A program made the position numbers and the translations under genes. Below the pieces are notes generated by a model, which had not been told where the DNA came from, did no database searches, and worked only from the letters and a program-made list of their open reading frames with translations. Below are positions 12,444-25,000 of a stretch of 64,000 bases of DNA, piece by piece (within the stretch, counting starts at the first letter, position 1; every line of letters begins with the position of its first letter). This stretch comes from Gnomoniopsis sp. IMI 355080 (lineage: Eukaryota > Ascomycota > Sordariomycetes > Diaporthales > Gnomoniaceae). The stretch is from the NCBI GenBank assembly GCA_027946555.1, contig JAPEVC010000077.1, positions 80,028-144,027 on the forward strand. The letters run 5' to 3'.

Positions 12444-13829
12444 ATGCACCGCAGACAGCACACCAAGGTTGCCCCCAGAGACCGCAATCCCTATCAAAAG
12501 TACACCCTCACAGATTGGGGAGAGACACCATGGCCAGACTTTGACTGTCCATCTGCTGAAGAGTGTGAAGAGGTCTACTCACGCCTCATGGCACAGCATG
12601 GTGACAGGCTGAGACCAGCTCATATCACAGCACCAAGTTTGGAAATCGCGGGCTGTGGAGAGGTCCCCCAAGTCCTGGATGCCATCATCCGCACCATGAT
12701 TAGCGCCAACACCAAATTCGAGTATGCGGATGCTGCCCTGAAGAGCCTCATCAGCAAGGTGGGAGTCATCTTGGCCAACAAGGAGCTTCATGTCACGGAA
12801 TATCCGGAGCTTCAGCACTGCCTGGACTACAATTATATCCGAACATCCATGAATGAACAAGAGCTCGAAAAGGCAATTGCGACGGCTGGGAATCAGAAGC
12901 AGACAGCAAGTCGAATCATGACTATCCTGGCCGATGTATTCAGAAAGAACAAGGAGCGCGTCGACGCCTTCCGGAAAGAGACACCCGACAAACCCGTCGA
13001 TCCTGCCAATGTTCTGGCTGCCAACCTCCTGTCGGACCAAGAGAAGCAATGGGAGATCAAGATGTTTGAGAATAGTATTCTCAATCTTGAGTTCCTGAAG
13101 AAGTTATCTCAGGAGCATGCTATGAATGAAATGCTTCGCTGGAAGGGAATTGGTGTAAAAACTGCAGCATGTGTTCTAATGTTTTGCATGCAACAAGACA
13201 TCTTGGCTTGTGACACTCACTGCATTCGCTTATCCAAGTGGCTCGGATGGGCTCCACTGGAGGCCAAGGACGAGTTGGTATTTGCTCATGTCGACAAGAG
13301 AGTGCCGAATCACTTGAAGTATGCCCTCCATCAGCTGTTCATCCAGCATGGCAAAGACTGCAGGCTTTGCAGGGATGACAAGAATCAGGAGAAAGAGGCC
13401 TTGGCTGGGGTTGTCTGCCCTCTGGAAGACTTGCTTGATAGAGGAGCGCTCAGAGCTTACAAGATGACCGTCAAGGCGAAAGCTGAGGCCAAGAGGGTAA
13501 CAAAGGCAGAGGTTAAGGTCGAGGATGAGCCAATGGCAGAGGATATGGCACAGAGTAAGGCAGAGACTAGTGTTAAGACTGAGGCGGAGTCTAATCATAT
13601 TAACAGAGCTAAGGGACATGTCTTGGCTGTGAAGGAGGAAGATGACACCAATGCCAGCATACAAGTCACTCAGAAGCGCACTCGGGGCTTTGATAACGAC
13701 GACGACGAAGCCGATCTTGCCCGGGCCAAGCGCACTAGGAGAACGACGACGACGAGGAAGACGCGCTCTGCTGTCCCAGCCACAACCCGGCAAACCCGGT
13801 CACAAACCAAGGCCAAGCAAGAAATGTAG
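12444..13829 (+). CDS. HhH-GPD superfamily DNA glycosylase (endonuclease III-like)
   Basis: A single exon encodes 461 residues. The centre holds the helix-hairpin-helix and GPD loop: WKGIGVKTAACVL (about 233-245) followed by ACDTHCIRL (255-263). Lys239 lines up with the catalytic lysine of bifunctional endonuclease III-type enzymes and Asp257 with the conserved aspartate. Base excision with AP-lyase activity is therefore plausible. Downstream cysteines (306, 309, 325) recall the iron-sulphur loop but do not give the full four-Cys spacing of EndoIII. The C-terminal 120 residues are disordered and basic/acidic, with several psi-K-x-E sumoylation-type sites and a basic nuclear signal (AKRTRRTTTTRKTR). 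This is a nuclear DNA-repair protein by inference; substrate unknown. The ATG follows a long CT-rich leader. Confidence 0.88.
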   Translation: MHRRQHTKVAPRDRNPYQKYTLTDWGETPWPDFDCPSAEECEEVYSRLMAQHGDRLRPAHITAPSLEIAGCGEVPQVLDAIIRTMISANTKFEYADAALKSLISKVGVILANKELHVTEYPELQHCLDYNYIRTSMNEQELEKAIATAGNQKQTASRIMTILADVFRKNKERVDAFRKETPDKPVDPANVLAANLLSDQEKQWEIKMFENSILNLEFLKKLSQEHAMNEMLRWKGIGVKTAACVLMFCMQQDILACDTHCIRLSKWLGWAPLEAKDELVFAHVDKRVPNHLKYALHQLFIQHGKDCRLCRDDKNQEKEALAGVVCPLEDLLDRGALRAYKMTVKAKAEAKRVTKAEVKVEDEPMAEDMAQSKAETSVKTEAESNHINRAKGHVLAVKEEDDTNASIQVTQKRTRGFDNDDDEADLARAKRTRRTTTTRKTRSAVPATTRQTRSQTKAKQEM

Positions 13830-14815
13830 GGATAGGATCTCCAGGAGTCGAAAGGATTTCGGCAAGCATGGCAAGGATTTTGGGAGACCTAGCTTGGCAG
13901 CATGACTTTACAAATGTTTTGCTATTACAACTGAAATTGATCTGGGAGGCGCATCACTAGCAGTTGCCAAATAAAGAAGAGACATTTTTGATCACAGGAC
14001 AGCATAGAACAGTAGAACGACGACGTCGAGATATGCTAATGGTATTGTTTGAAAAGCTGCAGGTGTGTCTAGCTATAGCTAGGCGCTTTTCCCTCTCCAC
14101 CATCCAGACATCCACTCACTACTGCTCCTTTTCTGCTCATTTCCACAGGACAAACACTCTCTCTTTCCATTCCTCCACCGCATACAAGGTATATATATAA
14201 AGCAGAGGCCAAACAACTCCCCAGTCTTCTTCAAGCGGGTTATTTCCTTCTTTTGCTGTGCAGGCTATTCGATGCAAATGTGTATGGATGAGTTTTGCTT
14301 GCTAGTAAGTGTTGAAAGTGCATGCAGCATTGATGTCTGCAGACTCTTTCCGTCTTTCTTTCATTTCACATCCCAACTGACCAGATTTCCCTTTGTCTCC
14401 ATCCTCCCAGGCATTCTCTACAAAAGCCCAGAAATTCCCGCCCCCACTCTGTTGATTCGAACCCTTTGACGCCAGAAACGCCCAAGAAAAGAGGAATCAA
14501 AACAAGAAGCTCCTCCAAAGGATTATCACTAATAGAAAAAAAAAAAAAAAGAAGAAAAGGAGCACGCGGTGCAGGAACAAGGTTGCAACGAAGCAGAAAA
14601 GCAGTGTTGAAGTACTGGAGAGGTTTGTCTCCGAGGCCAGCCGTTGAATCGCTTGATGCGAGAAATCGTAAATGCATGTGAGATTGTGATATCGACAAGG
14701 TTCCGGGTTGGGTACAAAAAGAATGTCGGCTTGGCTGTGTTGTACAATATGGGTATGGGATGATGATACGTGAAGTTTTCCGTCGAGATTTGGGTTATGT
14801 AGGGGCTGTATGGGT
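13830..14815. other. Convergent intergenic interval with poly-A tract
   Basis: This is the 3' UTR space between the glycosylase (+) and flippase (-) genes. It contains a 15-A run at 14536-14550 and a TATATATATAA block at 14190-14200. The latter is followed by a small open frame (14272-14469) with no protein-like features. Confidence 0.45.
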
Positions 14816-17800
14816 TTATTGCTGGTTGTTATGTTTGCTCTTCGTGGACATTATAGACATTCCTCGTAGTCGTGACCTGGCGAGTAGGTTATTGCCACCA
14901 GAAAGACGGTTTGCCGATTGGGAAGACTCGACCCGGCTCAATCTTGCAGCGGACGTGAAGTCGTGGCTGGCCTCGAAACTCGGGCGGACTCGATCCATCG
15001 ATGCCCGGATCCTGTCGTACGAAGGCCGGGCACGGTCGATCGATGGCCTCACGGGGAACGGATCAGGCAAGTCCGTGTCCACTGAAGTTGCACGCGGTCG
15101 TAGCTCTTGCTCGTGGCCGGTGTAGTTGGTGCCGTCACTGCCATTCTGCCCCCTTGTGTTATGTGTCGCCACCGAAGGAGGATAGATGGGACGACAGTCA
15201 TCGTCAACACTGACGAGATGCGCGTGCTTGGACTTCTTGGATGATCGGCTGGACCCGGTCAAAGAGCCCTCGGCCGAGGCAGACGTGTCTGGCTTGAGGA
15301 TCCGGTCGAACTTGCCCTGCGTAATTTGTTCGCGAACAATGTCCACGTCGTAGGGGAAATAGACCTTTTGTAAGGATTTGATGGCGAATCGAGGGAAGAT
15401 GCAGATGACTGGAGTGATGAAGAAGCAGGCCCAGAACGTTGCCTCGGAATATACTTCGGGTGCGGCCCCAAAAAACGTAGCTGAAGCAGTCGACGAGGTA
15501 TAAACGCCGGTCCAGAAGAATATGAAGAGGTCGCTGATGAGCACAACCAGAAGCATCAGCCAATCCCACCGATAAGTGTTGATCAGAATATAGAGGTTAA
15601 TGGTGATAACTGCCGGGTGAGCAATGTAACATCCAAGGCGAAGACGGTCGGACACATCCAGGCCATTGAACGAGACAAAAGAGGCGCCGATCACGGTGAG
15701 ATATGGGATGAAGAAGACCATGACCGATTGGTAGACACCGTCAAGCATGTAAAGCCTGTTTGAAGTTAGCAGCTGTCACTACGAATTGAAATCTGGTTAG
15801 GCAGGCTTACCAGAACTTTCGCTGAGTCCACTCCAGCCGCTCGATACCTCGGCGGTAAAGTTGTGGAACAGCCAGCGAGACAGCATCCGATACGTCTTGG
15901 TCCAATACACCCATCAAGATGACAGGAACGGATGTGAAGAAGAGATTGAACAAGATGATGTAGGAGTAGTCGAAAATGTAGGTGATGTCCATGTTACAGA
16001 ACACCTGGTACCAGAAGATGGAGAACGTCCAGATCATGTTCTTGTAGAAGAAATTGCTGATTGTCTCTGCCAGGCGCCTGTACGACCATCGGCCGTGCAC
16101 CAGGACGAGCCTCTGTAGAAATCGGAACTGACCGATAGCGTAGTCCGAAGACATGACGGCTTGTCGACCTTCCACACCGGCAATACCGACACCCACGTCG
16201 GCTTCCTGGATCATGGCCACATCGTTGGCACCGTCACCAATCGATAGAGTCATGACGTCTAGACCAGTCTTGACCATGGAAACCACCGCGGCCTTCTGAG
16301 CCGGACTCACACGACAACAGAGCACAGACTTGCAGTTCTTGCATAGGAGCAAGAACTTTTGTTTGACTCTCTCGTCCAGCACCCATCTCAGTGTGAATCC
16401 GTCAACCACCAAAGCGTGCGTTGCAGGAGGTGCTTTGTGTTCGTGCCGAGCTATTTTCAGATCCTCATCGCTGCCTGTGAGGTCGAAGATGCGCAAATTT
16501 TCGTCGAGCGCCGCCTCGAGTTCCTTCACGTATTGATCCGGAGACGTGGCCCCAGATTCATCCTCGACTGCTTGCAAGCGAATCATTTCCATGTCGTTGT
16601 TCAGAAGATTACAGGAAAATCCGATATTGATGGCAGTCTCTACCTTATCACCCGTTAAGACCCAGAGCTTGATTCCACCGTCTGCCAAGAGGGCGATTGT
16701 GTCGGGCACACCGTCTTGAAGTCGATCTTCGATAGCGGTACCGCCTAGAAGGGCAAGGTCTTGCTCAATAATGTCGGCTACAGCTTCCAGCTTCTCTTCT
16801 CGCTCCTCGAGGGCGGTCGCGGCAGCCTGGTGCTGCTTCTGCCAGTCGATGTACTCCTGCTCGGTCAGGTATCGTCTCGCAATACAGAGAGTCCGCAAAC
16901 CTTCCCGCGCAAAAAGCTCGAGATGCTCCGCCGTCTCTCTGCGTAGCTCGGCTTGTTCTCCTCTTTTCAGGCGGGCGTATATTATGCTGTCTGCACCCTT
17001 GCAGTATAGCACAATCTTGCCGTCCGGCCGCCTAATGATTGCACTCATCCTCTTCCTGCTGGAATTGAACTCGATGGTGTTGAGAATCGGATAGTGTACG
17101 TCTTCGCCCATGACATTCACATTGATTCCATCGCCCGTGTGGCCAAGCACGGTGAAGCCCATATCACGGGCAGTGGCCACCAGAGCAGCCTCGTCGGGAG
17201 ACTGGGCTTTGAAGATCATCTTGGGTGGATCGCCCATCTGTTTCTCCGCAATGACGGTGTGACATAACGCCAAGGCCAACATGAACTCTTTGTTTGCCTC
17301 CATCTGCTCTTCTCCATGCATTCCAGTCAAGTCTTCGACGAAATCGGGTGCGATAAAAGTCATGTCTTCGTCGTGCAAGAAGGGGTTCTCGTGCGAAGCC
17401 CGGAGGCCCTTCAAAGCCTTCACCTTGGCAGCTTCGATTTCCACCCTTATCCTGGCGCCCTCTTTCTCCACGTCGATACCAGCCCGCTTCTGCATGCCGG
17501 CCTGAGCTTCTGTGTAAGCCTCGCCGTACGGTTGGCCGTTGATGGTCGCCTTTTTGAACTCCATCACGTTTTGCGTAAGAGTTCCTGTCTTGTCAGAAAA
17601 GATGTACTCTACCTGGCCCAAGTCATCGGATATGTTCCAAGATTTCGGTACGCAAGGCTGGTCGATCTTATCGTAGTACATCTCCACATCGCTGTAGATG
17701 AAAACGGCCTGGAGTGTGCGCACAATTTCCAAGGAAATGTACAGTGAGATGGGAATCAAATTCTGGAACACAATCAGAGCTGCCCAAAAGGTGATAAACC

Positions 17801-19558
17801 CGGTCATGGAGGGCGTTGAGCCGATAGAACCGAAGTCGAAGTAGTACAAGGACGCATCTGTTTTGGCCCAGGAAACGCCATTGACGATCGCCGCGATCAG
17901 GCACATGAGGAACAGGATCACAAAGTTGCAGATGACGTTAAAGTTGAGTGACCTCGCGATTCTGGGTCGCTTGGTAGGCGTGACACCAGCATTCATCATG
18001 ATCTTTGTATCGTGTCCGGTGAATAGAACGACACCCAAAACCCAGTCGGTATTCCGCAGGTTAGTTCCTCGAAGAAGTATGTTGTCGATGGTAATGGGTT
18101 CCGTCATCTCGCGCGGCGAACCATGGACGGTCTGCTCCCACTTGATCGCACCATTGTATTTGTAAAGATTAGCCTGTGGCGGCTCGCTGTCGACCATGAA
18201 TTGTGCCTTCTCACAATCCCTAGCATGCTTCATAGAGCGGCCACAACGCAGGGCTTGGCGCACCTTGAGATTGGTCTCGCCGTCCAAATTCTTGGTCTCA
18301 ACGTAACATGCGCCATCGGGGTCTGAGGTCGACAGGATGATGATATCAGCCGGCAGCTCATCGTCGCCATAAATACGCACAAAGTCGCCGACTCGCAAAC
18401 TCTTCCATGCATCTTTGTGGAACCGCGCCTTTCCAGGTGCATCCAAATTGTGATTGATCAGATCACCCTGAATCGTCTCGAATCTGGCCTCGGCACCACC
18501 CTGGAATGAGTAGCTGGTCTCGGGGCGCGGAGCGTCCAATTCTTGGTGGTGGGTCTCCTCAGTGGGCAGAGGCGACGTGACAGGGGTCATCTGAATGTCC
18601 TCACGCGCAGACACAAAAGACTCGCGCTGACTAGCGGCGCTGCGGGTCACTCTGGTCTCGACGGACATGCGAGGGGTGTCGTCGTCATAGATGCCGCTTC
18701 TCCTCTTCCGTGCGGCTGCGTCCTCCTTCTTCCACATGCGCTGGATCAGATGCCAAAAGGTGGCAAAGAACCTGGTGGTTGCCTTTTTAATTTTCCTCCA
18801 TGTCGACACGTTGTCCTCGAGGACATTTGGGTTGTCCCAGCCGCAAAGGCGATGCACTGGTGCATTGTTGAGTTCGTTATCGAGAACCGTGCGGCGGTAG
18901 TCTTCTATCGCGTCTTTAATTGCGGTGATGGCAACAATACATATTAAAGGTACGGCGTTGAGGCCCGGGTTGGTGCCGCCAAATATAGGGAAGAACTGGT
19001 AGGATGTGAGTGGTCAATTCTTGTTTAGGGCGAAGAAGCAGGGCACTAGGATGGGATGCGACTTACAACAAGGATAACGAGGAAAAGGAAGAAAATGTTG
19101 GCAACGTTTTGAAATTGGAACCACAGGTTCTTTGGGATGAAGGACAATGGGGTGTATTTGGCGGTCCGGATCTTGTTACGCGTAAACTCGTGCAGCGGAT
19201 TGCCGTCCTCGTCGAGAAGTTCCGGTGGTAATGGCAGATTGAAGTACAGCTGTCGCGGCCCATGTTCCAAATCTACCTCTTCTTCCTCTTCGTTGTTCGC
19301 GTCGCCCGGCTGTTGGTTTGCCTGCGAAGATTGTAATGTTTCCGAGCCTCCCGATTGTCTCTTCTTTTCGGAAGTGACCGACTTCCTATTGAGGCGGCCA
19401 GTCAGCGACAGACGTTTGATGGCACTGCTCTTGACCGTCATCCTCCTGGTGGCCCATCTCGACCGCTTTGTCTTGTCCAGCTTGCGCTTGTCGGGACTGC
19501 TGTTGCCATCACTGCTGGCGGTACCGTCACCCGTGTCAATCGGGGTAGACGGCGTCAT
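14816..19558 (-). CDS. P4-type ATPase, phospholipid flippase (Dnf1/Dnf2 class)
   Basis: Three exons, 19558-19067, 18995-15811 and 15755-14816, encode 1538 residues, close to yeast Dnf1. The two introns (71 and 55 nt) have GTAAGT/GTAAGC donors. The order matches P4-ATPases: disordered N-terminus, first membrane hairpin (residues about 150-190), actuator loop with DGET (near 402), PISL in TM4 (near 579) and the phosphorylation site DKTGTLTQ (Asp632). Nucleotide-binding motifs and GDGANDVAM (near 1085) follow, then six C-terminal membrane segments and a cytosolic Ser/Arg-rich tail. A long insert between TM2 and the actuator domain, rich in Arg/Ser/Pro, is typical of the Dnf1/2 group. It would move phospholipids from the outer to the inner leaflet of plasma or endosomal membranes, normally with a Cdc50-family partner not present in this window. 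Confidence 0.95.
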
Positions 19559-21318
19559 TGCTCGGATGTAGCGGGCCTAGCCCGGTCGTCCCTGAATGTT
19601 CGCCAGGCTGGGCCTCGTTGGCGTCTCTGTGCGTCCGCCAGCCGTTGACTGAATGTGCGGTTGCGAGATTCCAGCTTGAGTGTCGTCGATGAAGAAAGAA
19701 AAGGTGCAGGCGGCGTGAAGGACGAGGTCGGGGGTCGCACAGGGCTTGGCAAGGTCGATCAGAGAAGCGGCCCCGGGAGTTGTTGGCTTTAGCCGGCAGA
19801 AAGGGACCGATCGCCTGCGTTTCAAGATATGGTTCTGGCGCAGAAGGGTCGCGAGATCGATTGAACTTGAGGACCGAGAACCCTGGCAAACCACGGGAGG
19901 AAGTCGTCAAAGGCCAGCAAAGGGAGTAGCGAAGGTGGTGTCGAGTCGGTCGGTGGGTTGGGAAATTCCTTAGGATGTCTCGGTCAGGAGTGGGACGGAG
20001 AGAAAGGAGCCAACGGGAATAACGACAACGCAAAAAAAAGATAGAGACTGGGTTGCAGTGACGCTAACGGTTGGAGAAAGAAGGGTAGCGGGATCAGTTG
20101 GGTGAGAATAGCTTGTACAAAAAAAAGAAGGATTGCGCCACACAGCTGGAAGGGCGAGGGCGAGGACAGGCTACACTGCGCGCTGCACTGTACCAACCAA
20201 CAACGTACCTGTTGTACGTACCATAGTACTGCGGCGCGCTACACACGGCAAGACGGAATCGGAATCGTTCTCCTTTGGACAGACAGGGCAAGGAAGGAAA
20301 GGCACCGGGGAGGATCCATCACTGCCCAAAGCAAATGGGCGCAGTGATTTGGGATTGCTGTTGCTACGGAGTGCCTGCACATCCAAAGTCCCCGAGCGTG
20401 CCGGGGCGAGCACATCCCATGTACGCAGTAACGAGTTCCGCACTTGGTAGGGATGCAGGGGACTGCCTACTAGGCAGTCTGATTATTAAAAGGGGGGTAG
20501 GGGTCTGCCTTAAAGTTGTGCACAGACCCAGACTCATCCGGCCGGGAGCAGTCGGCGCTGTGCCCTCCCGCTGCAACCCTCCTCCCGCTTCTATACCACA
20601 TAGTAAGCCACCTAGCCACCTGGCCACCAGAGCAACATCATCAGCACTAATGGTCGGTAAGGTACTATAAGACCTACCTGTCTACAAACTATAGTAAGCC
20701 TCGAGCGTCACTAAGCGTAGGATCGGCCGGGGAAAGGATCACACTACAGTAATCTTGTTTCTATGAATATATACACATCATCAATCATAAGCTGATGGAA
20801 TTTGCTTTGCTTACCTAGGTACCATCGGCATCGGCATCTGCAGAACCTCAGACATGAATTGAATTGGTGCAAAGTCAAAAGCTGAGCATCAGCTGCTTGA
20901 TGTGTAACTCAAAGTTCAACTTTGACCTTACAGAAGGTGAAGCTCTATCTACATAACTAGAATTCTGTATTACGCACGAACGCAGTACATAGTAGTATGT
21001 AGTTGCGGGATGTCACCTCTCATGATGTTCGTAGAATATATAGTATGGTAAGAAAGAAAAGGGCAAGCCAAAATTCGAATGAGTCCTCGAGTGAAACCAA
21101 GAGACAATTCGTCAGAACGTATAGAAAGAGATGCTGCCAGCTGTCATCTAGTAATCAAATAGGGCTGAAGTCAATTCCGCAGACTCAAGACTTACTGCTT
21201 CCTAGAATGGTCCTTGTATCACGACCTGTTCCTTGTCTCCTTTATTATGTAGGCTCAGCCACAGCCTCCCACAGAAGTATATTACTTTGTGGCTCTAGAT
21301 ACAAAAGTCGTGTGCACG

Positions 21319-21338
21319 TGTGCGTGCGTGCGTGCGTG
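21319..21338. repeat. Short TGCG microsatellite
   Basis: Perfect tandem TGCG units (five) lie within a GTGTG-rich stretch. This is a simple repeat in a gene-poor interval. Confidence 0.85.
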
Positions 21339-21643
21339 TACTTGTGCGTGTCCGAGTCCCATTGCCACGTCCTACTGCACTTTTTGTGATACAGTCATCG
21401 CCGTAATACCAGACTGCGCCGTCAGCAGAAAAAGGTGGACATTCACCGTCGATCGTCATCGGTGCCGAGGCTGCGAGGATGCGTTCTCGCAGGTATCCAT
21501 TGGCTGAAGAATGGCACAGGAAAGGGAGGGTGGGGATGGCGGAAATAGGGGTGCAATCTTTTCTTCTTCTTTTTCTTCCTCCTCCTCCCTCCTCACTGCG
21601 CCAATTCCCAACTCCTGCGTGACCGCGGCATGCCTGGCGTGCC

Positions 21644-21662
21644 TTTTTTTTTTTTTTTTTTT
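21644..21662. repeat. Homopolymer run of 19 T
   Basis: An uninterrupted T run follows GCC. It is directly visible and of no evident function. Confidence 0.9.
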
Positions 21663-22012
21663 GCTGCATTCCAGGGACTGCAAACGGCGGGAAAAAAGAG
21701 GACAGCGACGACGACTTGGCCCAAGACCCCCCTTCCCCACCCCGCCTGCTCCCTTCATCTACGGGCCAGGGGAGCTCCGCGCACCAGAGATCTGGGAAGT
21801 GGAGCCCCCTCTCTCACCCCCCCAGAACTGAGGCTGCAGGCTACGCACTCTGGCGCTGTCGGGGCCGGATTGATTAAAAGATGTGGACGGGATCCTTATG
21901 ATGGAACGTGGGAAACCCGCTTTTCTTGCCGGGTCGGTCTGTCGTACTGTTCGTCGCGTCCCGATGGAGGCCCGAGAGTTCGTGGGGTCTACTGCCAACT
22001 TTTCCTCGATAC

Positions 22013-22028
22013 TACTATGTACATAGTA
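22013..22028. repeat. 16-bp perfect palindrome TACTATGTACATAGTA
   Basis: The two 8-bp arms are exact reverse complements. The half motif TACATAGTA recurs at 20986-20994, 22190-22198 and 58246-58254. It could be a dyad binding site or a chance inverted repeat; no partner gene can be assigned. Confidence 0.8.
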
Positions 22029-25000
22029 TCTCTGTACGCACAGTCCAGCCCGGACCGCGACAAACACGAAATTGGGAGCGATATTTCCACCACGGATTTG
22101 ATGATAGCACGGGCACTAATCCTGGTGAGGGCCGCCATTGATCTCGCCTACCTGCACTACCCGTCGACCAGGGATATTTCACACGAGACTACATAGTACA
22201 TGAATTCTAGCAGAGGTCTACAGGACGAGCCATACGAAGGATGGGCTCTCTTGGTGAGCAGGAAGGGGGCCAGTTGGCAACAATGGCTGATTGGGGGACC
22301 AAGTTTGATAAAGATTCATTTCATTCCCCGCTGATGACCAAAATAGCCGTCCACATCCTCCCGCTTGGCAGCTTGGCCGCCTTGGAAAGGGGTCTGCTAT
22401 CTGTAGGGAGCCGCTTCCTTGCTGTCTCTGGTTCAGGTACTGTCTGCCTGTTGGGCATCCTACGCACCAGAAAAACAAAACCAAGTAAAAATTAAAATAA
22501 AAAAGATGGTCTTCGTCGTTGGTTACCATCTGGTGGGTGCGCGCCAGGGGTGAAGGGGCACAGACCAAACGCTCGAGCTGTGTCTCTGGAAGACTGAGCG
22601 TTGCAGAATTTCTGCACCACGGCCGCTCCAACCCGCATATTTATAATTACCTAGGAACGAATATGCACGTCGAGGTTACACGAGTGTGCCACGATCTGAC
22701 AGTTGGCACAATCCTTCCTTGCTACCTTCCAGACTGATTACATGCGTACCTAAGTTCGTAACAGTGCAGCACTGGCCACCTCGGCTCTGCTCGCTCCCCC
22801 AAAATTCAATCAATGCATCATCGTGTTGCCGTTGAAATCTCGTCGGATGACAAACTCAACCAGACAAACAAATTGCAACATTGGCAAGCGTATCGAGACG
22901 ACGATGATGCCAAGACGAGACGCCTTCCCAGGGTCCCCGCTGCTACGCGGCACTCCACTTGTCCATGACGAGTGTTGCTGGGAACAACCCCGGGCAACGC
23001 CATTCATTTTCAATGCGGCACGACTGCACTGCCCTTGGGCTGGCAGGCTGGCAGCTGCTGGCTGGGCTGGATGGATTATCAATCTTCAGCCTCATCATCT
23101 CATGAAGACTTCCAAAATATGTAAGACCCTGTCACGCTGAGTGGCTGCCGGGTACCATGCAATGCGCTCGCTAGTTCCACGCCATCAAGCCGTTCAGCTG
23201 CTGTACGTGTGCATGTGTGTGTCTGTTTCCTATTCGCGAGATCAGTAAGCAAGTCGGAACCTTGTTTGATCGTTCGTCCAATTTTGGAGCCTCTGGGTCC
23301 CGTTTTGAGAACCAGTCAAGATCGTCAGCGGTCCCGCCGAACGCTTCAACCATGTTGCCATGCTATAGCCGCGTGGATTTTCTTATTGCTTGGCACACAA
23401 CACATACCATAGTAGTAGCAGTGCCTCAATAGACACCCGACTCTTCTTCCTTGAAAATTCCCATCACAAGATCTCTCAGCTAAAGAAACTCGGTATCCAC
23501 GACTGTCATCGTTGTGAGATGGGCTGCAGTAGCTTCGGACTTAAAGGGTCCGGCTTTTTACCCGAGTCCGATGGGCAATGGCCGGACATCGAGGCGCCCT
23601 TATGATCCGGACCTTGATTACAAAACACCCGGTGTGTACATCGTCACAGTAGCGCTTGCTCACGTGTATTTAGCTGGTCCAAGGGGTTGTCACCGCGATG
23701 GTCGGGCTCGTGTCGAAGTTGCGAGAACGTAATTCCATGGTCCAGATTCAACTTTTCCATATGACGTGGCAGATTTCAGACCATGATGAGCTGCCTTCGG
23801 AAGACCTCCAACAACGCATAGAGCAAGCAAACTGCCTCTGCTTCCAGCTATGCCCCCCCAACCAAGTGGTATTATATCGTCACTCAAACCAACTCTCAAA
23901 CCAACTCACATAGCCATTGCTGGTGGATATTCTTGAGCCTGCAAGTGCCGGTATGGTGCTTGGTTCAAAGGTTTCCCTGTCATCCGCCGCGTGGTGAAAT
24001 CCATTTCTGTCACGACATGTGGCGAGTTGCCATGGTCCAGACTAGCCACCGTTTAGGAGAGCCAGAGTGAGGTGCAACCCTTCCTAACAAGAGGCCCCAA
24101 ATCAACAACGAGAAGGGAAAATAAAAAATCCGTGCAACAAACGACTCAACGGCACGCCCAGCACAAGGTCATCCACCGCGAGGTCAGCGAGCACGATTCC
24201 CGTTGACTGTCATACTACTCATTATATACCGTCCGTCTTCCGCAGGTGGGCGAATTGCCATATTCGAGGAAACGCGGCGACCAAGCCCAAAGGTCGACCA
24301 TCTTATAGGCGATCATTCCCTTCTGGCTGGGATGTCGAAAGAGCCAGCTACCTTAACAAGGTGTTGCGTATGACTGCAATGCACATGATTGAGCTTGAGC
24401 ATGCCATCTCCGAGTGGAGACGCTGTCAATGCTCGCTGGCACCGCGCTCGTCAGTCGCCAGTGTTGGCGCCGGCTGCGACAGTGGAATGCTTCGAGAAGC
24501 TTGCTTTTTCTGAGCAGAGGGCATCGTTGGATCGTCAAAAGCTATCTTGCAGTGGGTCTATTATGCCGCACGGCTCCCACATGCGAACTTTGGACAGCGA
24601 TCGACGATCGATCCCAAAGGTTGGGGCATGGGAGAGACTGACATATGAGAGTCATGAAGGTCCACGGGATACAGGCCTGCCTTGCTTTTCGTTCAACAAT
24701 TCCTTACCTTTATTTTGCCGAGGTTGGGAATGGCGGGGGCTCAAGGAAGGTGAAGAACTCGCCAGAGTGCTCAGGTCAGTCAGTACTCTACCTTTGCGGT
24801 CCGAGCACGAGTGTGTTCTAAAGCCTCGTCCGCATCAGGTGGGACTAATGAGGACGTGAATCAGTCAGTGCACAGAAGAATTCAGTACAGTCTGCGGCCC
24901 TCCCAGCTGCAATAGACCACCAGTTTGTCTAACATGGTGGGAGTCATTTCTTGACTATGTGTACAGGCGAAAGATGCCGACTCGTTCTTCAAGCTATGGC

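Noticed and set aside
12112..12612. 166-codon open frame before and into the glycosylase gene
   Set aside because: It lies in a CT-rich leader and then overlaps the glycosylase in another frame; the Ser/Pro/His-rich product reflects base composition.
14450..14475. GGTTCGAATC-like B-box on the - strand
   Set aside because: The flanks cannot form a T-arm or acceptor stem, so it is not a tRNA gene. No other tRNA or 5S rRNA gene was found by eye.
21630..22196. 188-codon open frame on the + strand starting in a poly-T tract
   Set aside because: It begins with a run of Phe from the homopolymer and shows no protein-like character.
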